Of a stretch of 64,000 nt of DNA, positions 9,509 to 20,162 are shown in pieces; within the stretch, counting starts at the first letter, position 1; each line of letters opens with the position of its first letter. The notes under the pieces are model-generated. The model saw nothing but the letters and a program-made list of their open reading frames with translations. It had not been told where the DNA came from and ran no database searches. The position numbers and the translations under genes were made by a program. Origin of the DNA: Algoriphagus litoralis (GTDB lineage Bacteria > Bacteroidota > Bacteroidia > Cytophagales > Cyclobacteriaceae); contig NZ_QGOL01000003.1 of assembly GCF_003259255.1 (NCBI RefSeq), positions 1 to 64,000 of the forward strand, read 5' to 3'.

Positions 9509-9644
9509 GTTTTCGCTGACATTCTACGACAGTATCTAGGAAAACGCAATTCATTTTCGCCGATTGTATAATTTACTTGAATTGATTCCTTCCTTTTGTG
9601 AAATTTCAATTCGATTTCATTCAAACCCAAAACCTAAACCTGTT

Positions 9645-10937
9645 ATGATCAAAACACTCAAACTCATTTTATTTCTGCTATGTATCCCAATTTTGGGATT
9701 TTCTGCAGAATCAACTGCTCCCGAACCAGCAGCTTACAAGCTGGTAATTGAAGGCTTTGATTGGGGGCCAGCCGTCAGCAAAGTAATTTTGCCGGTAAGC
9801 CAAAATCCCAAAGAACTCAACCCCGCTGACTTTGAGATTTTTGTCAGCCGAAGCTCAAGCTTAGGCGAAATTCCAGCAGCACTAACTTCAGGAAAGCGTT
9901 CCATCGTGTATGGTTATCCTTCCGACGAAAATGGAAACCGAATGGAAGAGGGAAAGCACATGACTTTGGTTTTGGCGGTAAGCCCAGTTCAGCCTATCGG
10001 TTCGCCGATTCAGTATCTGCGAATGGGCAATCGGGCTTCCAATGTATGGATCGATTATTCTCTGACGGTACTTCACGCCAAATCCGGGCAAATCTGGAAT
10101 AAAGAATCCGGTCGTATCCGACCCATCGTGGATGAATTTGACCTGACAGGAACTTTCACTCATGACAACACCTCGCTGACCTATGCTGCATTTGCCCCTA
10201 AGTCAATCAAAGAAAAAGCGCCCCTGATCATTTGGCTTCATGGAGGAGGAGAGGGAGGAACGGATCCCACTATTGCCATGATGGGGAATAAGGCCTACAA
10301 CTATGCTTCGCCTGAGATTCAAGTGCTTTTTGATGGAGCTTTTGTGTTGATCCCACAGACTCCAACCTTCTGGATGGACAGTGGTGAAGGGATGACCCGT
10401 GGCCAAGTCAATGATATTTACAATGGGGCTGTGTTTGCGTTGATTCAGGATTATGTAGCCAAAAATCCCCAGATTGATCCTACCCGAATCTATGTCGGAG
10501 GCTGCTCCAATGGAGGCTATATCTCGCTCAAGTTGATTTTGGAGCACCCGGACTATTTTGCAGCAGGCTATATCAGTGCCTTAGCCTACAACAATGAATT
10601 TATCAGCGATGCTCAAATCCAGAAAATAAAGAATGTTCCGATGTGGTTTGTGCATGCCAAAGATGACAATACGACCAAGCCTGATGAAACTGTGGTTCCC
10701 CTTTATCACAGACTCAAGCAAGCTGGAGCCAAAAATGTCTTCTTTAGCTACCATGACAATGTCACCGATATTACCGGATTTTATGGGGGCGATGACTTCC
10801 GATACAACGGGCATTGGTCTTGGATTTACTCTCATGCCAATGTAGCCCGAACTGACTTCGACGGTTCTCCAGTTTTGCTCAATGGCCGTCCGGTGACCAT
10901 CATGGAGTGGATGGCTGCTCAGAAAAAGAAAAAGTAG
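9645..10937 (+). CDS. Secreted alpha/beta-hydrolase (esterase/PHB-depolymerase-like)
   Basis: A periplasmic or secreted serine hydrolase, substrate unknown. The ATG at 9645 starts a clear signal peptide (MIKTLKLILFLLCIPILGFSA); an upstream in-frame extension to 9564 would bury it, so it is rejected. An N-terminal beta-rich region (about 22-165) precedes the hydrolase core: oxyanion-hole strand LIIWLHGGGEGG, nucleophile elbow GGCSNGG, acid loop VHAKDDNTTKP and a candidate catalytic His in GHWSW. This N-domain plus core layout is that of the peptidase/esterase group found in polysaccharide-degrading bacteria. Two tandem terminators follow. Confidence 0.82.
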   Translation: MIKTLKLILFLLCIPILGFSAESTAPEPAAYKLVIEGFDWGPAVSKVILPVSQNPKELNPADFEIFVSRSSSLGEIPAALTSGKRSIVYGYPSDENGNRMEEGKHMTLVLAVSPVQPIGSPIQYLRMGNRASNVWIDYSLTVLHAKSGQIWNKESGRIRPIVDEFDLTGTFTHDNTSLTYAAFAPKSIKEKAPLIIWLHGGGEGGTDPTIAMMGNKAYNYASPEIQVLFDGAFVLIPQTPTFWMDSGEGMTRGQVNDIYNGAVFALIQDYVAKNPQIDPTRIYVGGCSNGGYISLKLILEHPDYFAAGYISALAYNNEFISDAQIQKIKNVPMWFVHAKDDNTTKPDETVVPLYHRLKQAGAKNVFFSYHDNVTDITGFYGGDDFRYNGHWSWIYSHANVARTDFDGSPVLLNGRPVTIMEWMAAQKKKK

Positions 10938-10995
10938 CTGAGCATGTTGTGGTTTGGGGAAACACCCACCACGGCAAAAGTCTGCTTCCTTCTCG

Positions 10996-11046
10996 AAAAG
11001 CCGCAAAAGGCGCCAAGGTTTTTGGCCACTTTTGCGGCTTTTCTTT
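10996..11046 (+). terminator. Strong terminator after the esterase gene
   Basis: Perfect 14-bp stem AAAAGCCGCAAAAG / CTTTTGCGGCTTTT with an inner GCCAA/TTGGC stem, ending in a T-rich run. Confidence 0.85.
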
Positions 11047-11065
11047 TTAGCGAGAAATTTCAGTT

Positions 11066-11095
11066 ATGCTGCTTTACCGAAAGCAGCATTTTTTT
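11066..11095 (+). terminator. Second, tandem terminator
   Basis: ATGCTGCTT / AAGCAGCAT 9-bp stem with a 6-base loop and six or more T, 20 bases after the first terminator. Confidence 0.8.
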
Positions 11096-11188
11096 GTTGA
11101 TTATCTGCTACATACCAGTGCAAAGTTGAAAGGATAATAAAATTTGTAGCATTTATTCTTCTACCAAATTTCAATCCACCTCCGAAGC

Positions 11189-11463
11189 GGCTCCGAAGGA
11201 GCTAAACCATTCATAACCCTGTACGGAGTGCAGGGCAGTCATTGATAATTTCCTTCCTTTGAGCGCTGAAAGGGTGAAACTTCAACGCATCACCCTTTCA
11301 GGGCTCCTTTTCTAATATCTTGACTTTCCCCCCGGCTACACCGGGGGTTCCGCCTCGGCGGACAGGTATGAATTGTTACGATCCTTCGGGTCTTGGGCTA
11401 CCAAACATTGACCTTCATATCTTCTAATTAAATTTGCCAAGTGGTGTATTTGCGGATAATCAT
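11189..11463 (+). repeat. Multi-hairpin interspersed repeat, family A, copy 2
   Basis: Same order of hairpins as 4222-4517 in the same orientation. Lacks the 18-base palindromic block. The large inverted repeat (11311 region arms; left arm starts with GAGCGCTG near 11271) has one mismatch relative to copy 1. Two other changes (GGAGCC to GGAGCT, GGATC to GGGTC) keep G-U pairing in a plus-strand transcript. It ends 71 bases before the acyl-CoA dehydrogenase-like gene. Confidence 0.8.
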
Positions 11464-11533
11464 TTTTTATTTTAGAACCTGCCTTCTTTCCAAAAACCTA
11501 AAGCTCTTCCGTCTTTCTTCGTAAACTTGTCTA

Positions 11534-12607
11534 ATGATTACATCAGACTTGGTCAACTCCCATTGGGCACCTCAAGCCGAAAAGCAGGGCTGTCTTACTC
11601 CCGAAATGCTCGACTTTATTTATCGGGAAAATTCATTCAAACTTTTTGTTCCCAAAGAACTTGATGGACTTGGATTGACTTTGCCAGAGGCTTTGGAAGT
11701 GGAAGAAAGGCTTGCAGAACTAGATGCTAGTATGGGCTGGACCGTGACCCTTTGCGCTGGAGCAGCTTGGTTTGTGGGATTTTTGGATGAAAAGCTCAGT
11801 CAGGAGATTTTCGCAGATCCCAAAGTTTGCTTGGCAGGAAGTGGATTTGTTGGGGGAAAAGCCAATCGGGTAGGGGATCACTATGAGATTTCCGGCTCTT
11901 GGACTTATGCCTCTGGCGCTTTGCACGCCACGTATTTTACGGCGAATTGTGAGCTTTTGGAAGAAGGAAAGCAGGTCTTGGACTTACAGGGAAAACCCTT
12001 GGTCAAAGCATTTATACTCCATAAAGAAGAAGTCGAAATCCTCGATGGCTGGAGTTACATGGGCATGATAGCCACCGGAAGTCATGCTTTCAAAGCAGAA
12101 AATCTAATGGTTCCTTTGGATCGGGCTTTCGAGATAATTCCTGAAAAAGTCAGCAGAGATGAACCCCTCTACCGCTATCCATTTCTTCAGTTTGCCGAGG
12201 CCACCTTGGCAGTGAATATTTTGGGAATTACTCAGCATCTCCAAAATTTGATTTCGGCGACTTTTTGGAAGCGACACGAATTCAGAACCTACGATCCAAA
12301 GCAGTTGGACTACTTCCGGAAACTGGCAAGTTCCTGTGAAAACAAGCTGCAGACGGGTAGGGGGCAATTTTATCAAGCAATAGCGAAGTCTTGGGATGAA
12401 TTGGAAACCAAGGGAAAAATAACTGCCACAACTCTCAAATCCGTCAGTAGATCCAGCCGCAAACTCACAGGCATTTGCCGGGAAATCAATGCCAGAATGC
12501 ATCCATTTGCGGGATTGGAAGCCGCAAAAACTCACACTGAACTCAATCGCGTATGGAGAGATTTCAATACGGTAAGTCAGCATGCGTTATTGACTTTCCC
12601 TTTTTGA
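11534..12607 (+). CDS. Acyl-CoA dehydrogenase-family flavoprotein
   Basis: 357 aa with the three-part acyl-CoA dehydrogenase/flavin monooxygenase architecture: helical N-domain (1-110, LFVPKELDGLGLTLPEALEVEERLAELDASMGW), a central beta domain (about 110-215; GKANRVGDHYEISGSWTYASG is the typical substrate/FAD-cover strand), and a C-terminal helical domain. The sequence of the N-terminal part is more like the HsaA/HpaA-type or DszC-like branch than like fatty-acid ACADs, and I do not see a clear catalytic Glu, so oxidation of an acyl-CoA cannot be assumed. Cytoplasmic. It stands alone between repeat copy A2 and katG, without electron-transfer partners nearby. Confidence 0.75.
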   Translation: MITSDLVNSHWAPQAEKQGCLTPEMLDFIYRENSFKLFVPKELDGLGLTLPEALEVEERLAELDASMGWTVTLCAGAAWFVGFLDEKLSQEIFADPKVCLAGSGFVGGKANRVGDHYEISGSWTYASGALHATYFTANCELLEEGKQVLDLQGKPLVKAFILHKEEVEILDGWSYMGMIATGSHAFKAENLMVPLDRAFEIIPEKVSRDEPLYRYPFLQFAEATLAVNILGITQHLQNLISATFWKRHEFRTYDPKQLDYFRKLASSCENKLQTGRGQFYQAIAKSWDELETKGKITATTLKSVSRSSRKLTGICREINARMHPFAGLEAAKTHTELNRVWRDFNTVSQHALLTFPF

Positions 12608-12736
12608 GTTTTATCTTAACGCAAGCGATAAAAATTCCATTGAAAAATCCGTTTAAGCTAAGTTGGTTTAATTCATTCGCTTAGCTTTTGGATCCCTTTA
12701 TCCTTACCAAAGGATCGATTAAGTTTCATTTTTGAA

Positions 12737-12760
12737 TGATAATAGTCATAGTTTTTATCA
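12737..12760 (+). promoter_or_regulatory. Possible operator upstream of katG
   Basis: TGATAA (12737-12742) and TTATCA (12755-12760) form an inverted repeat with a 12-base spacer, 77 bases before the katG ATG and just upstream of its proposed promoter. A Fur/PerR- or OxyR-like operator is possible from context only; it matches no consensus exactly. Confidence 0.3.
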
Positions 12761-12779
12761 ATCGAAAAACCAATTACAT

Positions 12780-12810
12780 ATTGATTCTTTTTGGTAAATT
12801 CGTACTCTTG
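12780..12810 (+). promoter_or_regulatory. Proposed katG promoter
   Basis: ATTG (12780-12783), 19 bases, then TACTCTTG (12803-12810), one mismatch each from the Bacteroidota TTTG / TAnnTTTG elements. The predicted start of transcription would lie about 16 bases before the ATG. Confidence 0.4.
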
Positions 12811-12821
12811 AAATTACATAA

Positions 12822-15050
<2,229 letters not shown>

Positions 15051-15074
15051 CCGTAGAAGTCAATATATTTAAAG

Positions 15075-15106
15075 AAAGCGATCTGGAAACGGATCGCTTT
15101 TTTTAT
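15075..15106 (+). terminator. katG terminator
   Basis: AAAGCGATC / GATCGCTTT 9-bp stem, 8-base loop, then a seven-T run. Confidence 0.88.
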
Positions 15107-15180
15107 TCTCAGGATTTCCTTCTGGGGATTTGAGATTTTACGCTACCTGATTATCCCCTTCTCTGCCAGTAGATCAAAAT

Positions 15181-15363
15181 TGACTCGACACGTCGACTAG
15201 CTCAGTGCAGGCATGCTCATTGACAGGGCTTGGCCACCGGATTTGAGGGTATTAATAAGGAGAAGGAGAAAACAAAAACAAACGGTCATTTAAGGACGGT
15301 TGGTGAGCAGGTCATACCAAGTCGAGGTGAAACTTATTGAAATTTGGCCACTGGCAAGATTGC
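15181..15363 (+). repeat. Modular interspersed repeat, family B, copy 2
   Basis: Left module TCGACACGTCGAC...CAGTGCAGGC.TGCTCA is the reverse complement of the segment inside copy 1 (4023-4060). The right module (15278-15363: AAACAAACGGTCAT, TTGGTGAGC, ACCAAGTCGAGGTGAA, GAAATTTGGCCACTGGCAAGATT) is in the same orientation as copy 1. CTTGGCCACCGG links it to the elements near 31 kb. This accounts for most of the 377-base gap after katG. Confidence 0.6.
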
Positions 15364-15427
15364 GAAAATCATCTTGCGCTAAATCGCTTTTTGCCGTCAC
15401 AATTTCAATAGGAGTTTTACTTTGAAA

Positions 15428-15547
15428 TTAACTGCATTGGCCAAGCAGAAACCAAATAATTGCGAAAACTATAATAGTGCTGATACAGCCGCCTCCAAGT
15501 TTTTTGGCACCATATCCGGCGATCAAACCTTTGAAAATATTATTCAT
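15428..15547 (-). CDS. Small membrane protein (39 aa)
   Basis: Minus-strand frame from ATG at 15547 to TAA at 15428. The product begins MNNIFKGLIAGYGAKKLGGG, a glycine-rich amphipathic start, followed by one hydrophobic helix (CISTIIVFAIIWFLLG). Short proteins of this layout (KGLLAGYGAKKLGGG plus one helix) recur in Bacteroidota to my memory; the function is unknown. An adenine-rich stretch ending TTTCAAG directly precedes the ATG, as is common in this phylum. Downstream of the amylase gene in the same direction but separated by 135 bases. Confidence 0.65.
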   Translation of the reverse strand: MNNIFKGLIAGYGAKKLGGGCISTIIVFAIIWFLLGQCS

Positions 15548-15682
15548 CTTGAAAGTTGTTTAGTGTTGATTGTTTGGGTTTTATTCTGAAATCTCAGTTA
15601 AAATATTTTCTTCGATAACTCAGGTTTCCAATTGGGGCATAGGAGCTTGATATCGTTTGGACACAATGGTATAAAGGAATGG

Positions 15683-17155
15683 CTACCTAGGCAGCCAGAC
15701 CGATACGGATCCGGCTTCACAGCGGAATTCGGCCCATCCCGACTCGTCAGTTTGAATTTCCTCCTGGATATGGCCCGTCAGATCATAGTAGGTCGTGTTT
15801 GGAGATCCCGTTTCCATATGCTTCGATCCGGAATCGCCCGTGCTGAGAATGACGGCCATGCCTTTTTGATTTCGCTCATTGCTGGCTCGGGTCCATCCAA
15901 TACAGGTTGGATGATCGAAATAATCGTATTGAGGACCGTAGCAAAAGGTCTTTCTCGCATACAAAAAGCCATTCAACAAATCATGATGCCGATCCATCCA
16001 GATTTCATAGTCCTGACCGTCTTTACCTTTGTCGGTGTAATGTGCTCCGTAATAATCCGCCGCAAAAATGCAGGGATAGCCTGATTTCCTCAGAAGGATG
16101 AGTGCGTAGGCGAGTGGCTTAAACCAAGCTTCCACTACGGTTTCCATCTTTTGAAGAGGCTGAGTGTCGTGATTACTCACAAATGTCACCGCTAACTCAG
16201 GATGATTTTGAACCAAAGTGTTCTCGAAAACTGTGCTTATGTCGAAGCTATCCGCATTTTTACTCGCTCTGGAGAGATTGGAGTGCAGATCAACATCAAA
16301 TAGCATCATGCCTCCATCTGTTTCGGAGAAAAATTTCTCCACTCCGGTCGTATGTTCTGCCCAATTTTCACCCACGGCAAAGAGATTTTTACCGGCCTTG
16401 GCTCTCAGGTGGTTTATCCATTCGGTGATAAACTCAAAATCCAGGTGTTTCAACGCATCAATTCTAAACCCATCGATACCAGTGGTTTCGAGATACCATT
16501 CGCCCCAATAGAAAAGCTCATGACGCACATCTGGATTTTGAAAATCAATATTGCAGCCCATGAGGTAGTCCACCTTGCCTACCTCAGGATCCTCTTCACC
16601 AAATGACTTGCCTTCAAAAAGAAAAACAGCTTTCATGTCATGATCCAACGTATTCAGATCGGTCGCTGAAAAGTGCCACCAGTGCCACTGCAGCTCTGAA
16701 TATTTGCCTTTTCTCCCTGGGAAAGAAAAATGTGTCCAAGCTACGATCTCTTGATGCTCGCCGATCTGATTGTTGTGGTCATTCGGATCAAATGGGGTGG
16801 CCATCAGCTTTTCCTCATGATCTGCTCCCATTTTATGGTTGAGTACAATGTCAGCATAGACCTGAATTCCATGCGATTGAGCAGTTTTGATCGCTCGGAG
16901 GTATTCTTCCTTGGTTCCGTATTTGGTTCGTTTGGAGCCTTTTTGGTCAAACTCACCCAGGTCAAACAAGTCATAAGTGCCGTATCCGGTGTCATTTTCA
17001 CCATTAGCACCCTTGTAAGCGGGAGGTAACCACAGGCTGCTGATTCCAGCTTCTGCCAGAGACTGAGCCTCCTCCGCCAGCTGATTCCAATGGCTGCCAT
17101 CATTGGTCGTATACCAATGAAAAAACTGCATCATTACTCCGTTTTGTTCCGACAT
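15683..17155 (-). CDS. Cytoplasmic alpha-amylase, GH13 (GH13_5-like)
   Basis: Endo-acting alpha-1,4-glucan hydrolase. No signal peptide, so it should act on intracellular glycogen or maltodextrin. The start is set to ATG 17155 (MSEQNGVMMQFFHWY), which matches the N-terminus of E. coli AmyA and Bacillus liquefying amylases; the open frame runs 24 residues further up without family support. The four GH13 regions are present: DIVLNHKMG (I), GFRIDALKHL with the nucleophile Asp (II), AVGENWAEH with the acid/base Glu (III) and TFVSNHDTQP with the transition-state Asp (IV). About 490 aa, normal length, ending in the C-terminal beta domain. The branching enzyme at 28.6 kb is the only other alpha-glucan gene in view. 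Confidence 0.93.
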   Translation of the reverse strand: MSEQNGVMMQFFHWYTTNDGSHWNQLAEEAQSLAEAGISSLWLPPAYKGANGENDTGYGTYDLFDLGEFDQKGSKRTKYGTKEEYLRAIKTAQSHGIQVYADIVLNHKMGADHEEKLMATPFDPNDHNNQIGEHQEIVAWTHFSFPGRKGKYSELQWHWWHFSATDLNTLDHDMKAVFLFEGKSFGEEDPEVGKVDYLMGCNIDFQNPDVRHELFYWGEWYLETTGIDGFRIDALKHLDFEFITEWINHLRAKAGKNLFAVGENWAEHTTGVEKFFSETDGGMMLFDVDLHSNLSRASKNADSFDISTVFENTLVQNHPELAVTFVSNHDTQPLQKMETVVEAWFKPLAYALILLRKSGYPCIFAADYYGAHYTDKGKDGQDYEIWMDRHHDLLNGFLYARKTFCYGPQYDYFDHPTCIGWTRASNERNQKGMAVILSTGDSGSKHMETGSPNTTYYDLTGHIQEEIQTDESGWAEFRCEAGSVSVWLPR

Positions 17156-17586
17156 CTGATGTTCTATAGTTTTGGTTTTATGAGAAAAAGTCATTGCCTT
17201 TACCAGCAAATGGAAGCTATTATTCAAGTTTTACAACAGTAGTTTAATGGATCAAACCGGCTTTTGGTCCATTGAAACGAAAAGTGGTCCCAAGTTATTT
17301 ATGGCTTGAAAAAGCTGTTATCCCTTCCGATTTATCCCCTATGATTTGTGTTTAATTAAGAGTTTCGAACTACTTTGTTTTCAAAAAACCAGCCAGATAA
17401 TCCGGATCATTTTTCTAAACGCTTAAGTTGTTTGCTAAAATTGCCTAGCTACACCCCAATTCCCTTGAATTTGAAAGTCGGATTTCCAGACTAGAAGTGT
17501 ATGGATCTATTGATTTCTAAGTCTGACAAAGAAGAATCCCTCTGTTTTTCTGAAAATTGACCACAGAGGTATGTTTTTCATGGACT
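17156..17586. other. Gene-free stretch of about 430 bases
   Basis: AT-rich, no supported reading frame. Must contain the amylase promoter on the minus strand, but I find no convincing box. The only structure is the weak hairpin listed at 17539-17569. Confidence 0.5.
17539..17569 (-). terminator. Weak hairpin downstream of the EutBC gene
   Basis: CCTCTGT / ACAGAGG 7-bp stem with a 17-base loop, 18 bases past the stop of the minus-strand gene. No strong T run, so termination is only a possibility. Confidence 0.3.
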
Positions 17587-19920
17587 TCAACCTATCGGCT
17601 TTCCTTCGCTTTGCTGGTGAAAAAGGGCTTCAAACAACTGCGCAACTTCTTTAGCAGCCTTCTTCGGTTCCAAGGACGTGTCCGAAATTCCCGAAACTAC
17701 ACGTGTAATATTGTGGTCAACTGTCCCTGACTTTCCCCATTCTGAGGCATTGGCCGATGTGATGTATGCGGAGAAATTATGATGGCCTGAGCCCGGTCTT
17801 TCCCCGATGATGTGGATAATTCCTTTGCGAATATTTGAGGAGGAGGTCTCTCCAAAAAGTACTTCTCCAGCCGCATATCCGGCACGGACTCGTCCGTGAG
17901 TGAAAACGAGATTTTGATCGCTGACCCTCAATCCTTTTGCTTTTAAGGAGTAACTAAGATTTTCCAAAAATGGAAAAAGATGCGCCTCATCGGTGATTGC
18001 TCTTGCATTCAGTCCATCCGAAATGATGAATTGTACGTCAGGGATTTCCTTTCCCCAGTTGGAGCGAATGGATTTCAGGCTTTCCTGTGAGGTTTTGCTG
18101 AGTTTTTCTCCGGTCTCGGGATGATAGACGTAGTCTTTTCGATCTTTGGACTGGGTGATCAAGGCGATGGAGTTTGGAATGCTTTCGATAAAAGTCTGGG
18201 GCATTTCTGCCCAAATACTCACTTTCGCATCTTCATACAAAGCGTGTATTTTCGCATCCAGATCGGGATGAAGATCCCAGACATTTTCTCCAAATCCCTG
18301 CGCAATCGGAACACCCCGATCTTCAATTTCTGCGATGAGTTGCCGTCCTTCTGCCATGATTTCCTCCCGTGTTCGGAGGTCACTTTTCGCCTGTCGGTAT
18401 TTATAGTAAACCCAAGTCGGGTCACCAAAATGCGCCATTGGCCGATTGTCTTCGCCGATGATTTCTATTTTTTTGAAAAAATCCCACATGGCGTCATTGA
18501 TCTTATAGCCAAACTCTTCCCTGATTTTGACATGGTTGTAAAAACCGGTCGTCAGGTAGCTCAGCATCGGGTCATTTTTGGTAGGCAAAGCCATCAGATA
18601 TGCAGGATTTGCAGGCATGATCTGAGTAATACACCAGTCTAAATCATCCAGGGAAACATCCATGTGAAGGGTCGAACACACATCCAAGCCGATCGTCAGT
18701 CCATGGAGTTTGCCCATCACTGTATCCTCCAGGCAGCAGCGGACGAGCTGTTCCTTGGTCTTGAAAACTTCCGGACCTATAAAGCCTGCCACGTCATTCA
18801 TGTGAACCCAGGGTGATTCCTCAGGACTTTTTCCTTCCGAAAGCTTGGCTTGAAGCGCGCGCACAAAACCATATTTTCGGGACTCGTGTACCACCATGTC
18901 AAAACCCTCACCATGGCCATTGGTAAAATCGGCGCCTTGACCCGTCTCAGCGTAGAGTCCAAATTGCCCTCTCCGGGATTCCATATGGCGATTCATTTTC
19001 TCAATGCTGACATCAAAGGTCTTATTCGCATTCACAGTGCCTGCTAGACTCTGAAACCAAATTCCTGTGGTGCCGGGATAGATTTTTTCGGCTTCCGCTT
19101 GCACATCGATGTGGGACAGGACACAGTTGGAAATGGTCTTTTCCAGGCCAAAAGTGGTAATCACATCGTAGAGGGTTTTCTCGATTTCTGCTACCGATTT
19201 TGGGTCGCTGGATACAGGATTGGTTCCAAGGACGAGGTCACCGACACCATAAGCCCAGGCATCAAACACTTGCCAGATAATGTCCGTCGGGTTGTCGGTA
19301 GGGGAGTTGGGTTGGACCCGGGCACTGAGGTATCCTTTGCTACCGATCTGTGTACCGGGAATAGGGTTAAAGACCTTTTGTCCCACCTGGATCAACTCTT
19401 CATTCGTCATCAATTTGACCACACAGGCAATGATATCACTGCTCAAGGCGGGCATGATTTCTTTGATCTCAGACTCGGTCTTGCTGAGCAGGAATTCTTT
19501 CAACTCAGCCATGGTCCAAGAATCCAAGGCCTCATTTTCTTTTGTCGTGCTTTGGATCAATTGGTAGAGTTCGTCGGTGAAGAGGGACTGCTGTTTTAAG
19601 TCGCCCACCTTGGTATTAGCCAAAAGTGTTCGCGCATTTTGGCGGGAAGTCTCGGATTTTGCCGCAATTCCGAGTGTGAGATCACCTTCTTTGAAGGCAT
19701 TGGCAGCGCCGATGATCTGTCGGTAGAGGGTCTGATTCAACTTGCCATTTTCCCGGAGGATATATTCAAAAATGCCTTCTTTCTCAATCGGCAATCCAAT
19801 CTCAGGAGCTTCGGCTCCAGTGATGGAGGACGAAAAATCACAGGAATTGAAAAGTAGTGCGGATGTACCCATGAGCCCCAATTGTACCAAAAACTGATTT
19901 CGGCTGATCTTCTGTTGCAT
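17587..19920 (-). CDS. Fused ethanolamine ammonia-lyase EutB-EutC with an export/lipoprotein signal
   Basis: Ethanolamine ammonia-lyase converts ethanolamine to acetaldehyde and ammonia with coenzyme B12; normally two cytoplasmic subunits. Here one 777-residue chain holds a EutB-like part (about 45-510) and a EutC-like part (about 620-765; ISDGL, GERPG). Known E. coli EutB substrate residues Arg160, Gln162, Asn193, Glu287 and Asp362 align with Arg201, Gln203 (RVQPN), Asn234 (GTNPV), Glu325 (ETGQG) and Asp413 (GLDVC). Odd: residues 1-27 look like an exported lipoprotein leader (SRNQFL, a Tat motif lacking the second Arg; hydrophobic stretch; possible lipobox FNSC at 24-27). No eutA reactivase, EutDEH or microcompartment genes are near. 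Function is well supported; export is inference. The ATG at 19920 is the only start giving the leader. Confidence 0.88.
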   Translation of the reverse strand: MQQKISRNQFLVQLGLMGTSALLFNSCDFSSSITGAEAPEIGLPIEKEGIFEYILRENGKLNQTLYRQIIGAANAFKEGDLTLGIAAKSETSRQNARTLLANTKVGDLKQQSLFTDELYQLIQSTTKENEALDSWTMAELKEFLLSKTESEIKEIMPALSSDIIACVVKLMTNEELIQVGQKVFNPIPGTQIGSKGYLSARVQPNSPTDNPTDIIWQVFDAWAYGVGDLVLGTNPVSSDPKSVAEIEKTLYDVITTFGLEKTISNCVLSHIDVQAEAEKIYPGTTGIWFQSLAGTVNANKTFDVSIEKMNRHMESRRGQFGLYAETGQGADFTNGHGEGFDMVVHESRKYGFVRALQAKLSEGKSPEESPWVHMNDVAGFIGPEVFKTKEQLVRCCLEDTVMGKLHGLTIGLDVCSTLHMDVSLDDLDWCITQIMPANPAYLMALPTKNDPMLSYLTTGFYNHVKIREEFGYKINDAMWDFFKKIEIIGEDNRPMAHFGDPTWVYYKYRQAKSDLRTREEIMAEGRQLIAEIEDRGVPIAQGFGENVWDLHPDLDAKIHALYEDAKVSIWAEMPQTFIESIPNSIALITQSKDRKDYVYHPETGEKLSKTSQESLKSIRSNWGKEIPDVQFIISDGLNARAITDEAHLFPFLENLSYSLKAKGLRVSDQNLVFTHGRVRAGYAAGEVLFGETSSSNIRKGIIHIIGERPGSGHHNFSAYITSANASEWGKSGTVDHNITRVVSGISDTSLEPKKAAKEVAQLFEALFHQQSEGKPIG

Positions 19921-20162
19921 GATGTTCGAGTTGCGTGGAGGTCATGTGGGTTTGGACGGGTTTCGTAAATCCCCCTATCCTCAAATTAGAAAAAAACTTC
20001 CGTTTATCAGTTTCTAGGTTGAAAAATTAACGCTTTGGTAAACTTAGACGAGCTAAGATGAAGAAATCGGCTTGTTTTTTTCCTGTTTGATGAATTAGCT
20101 GAAAAATTGGGTTTCTGATCCTGGTAAAGTGTCTTAGTGATTAGGGAAAATGAAACAAGTAG

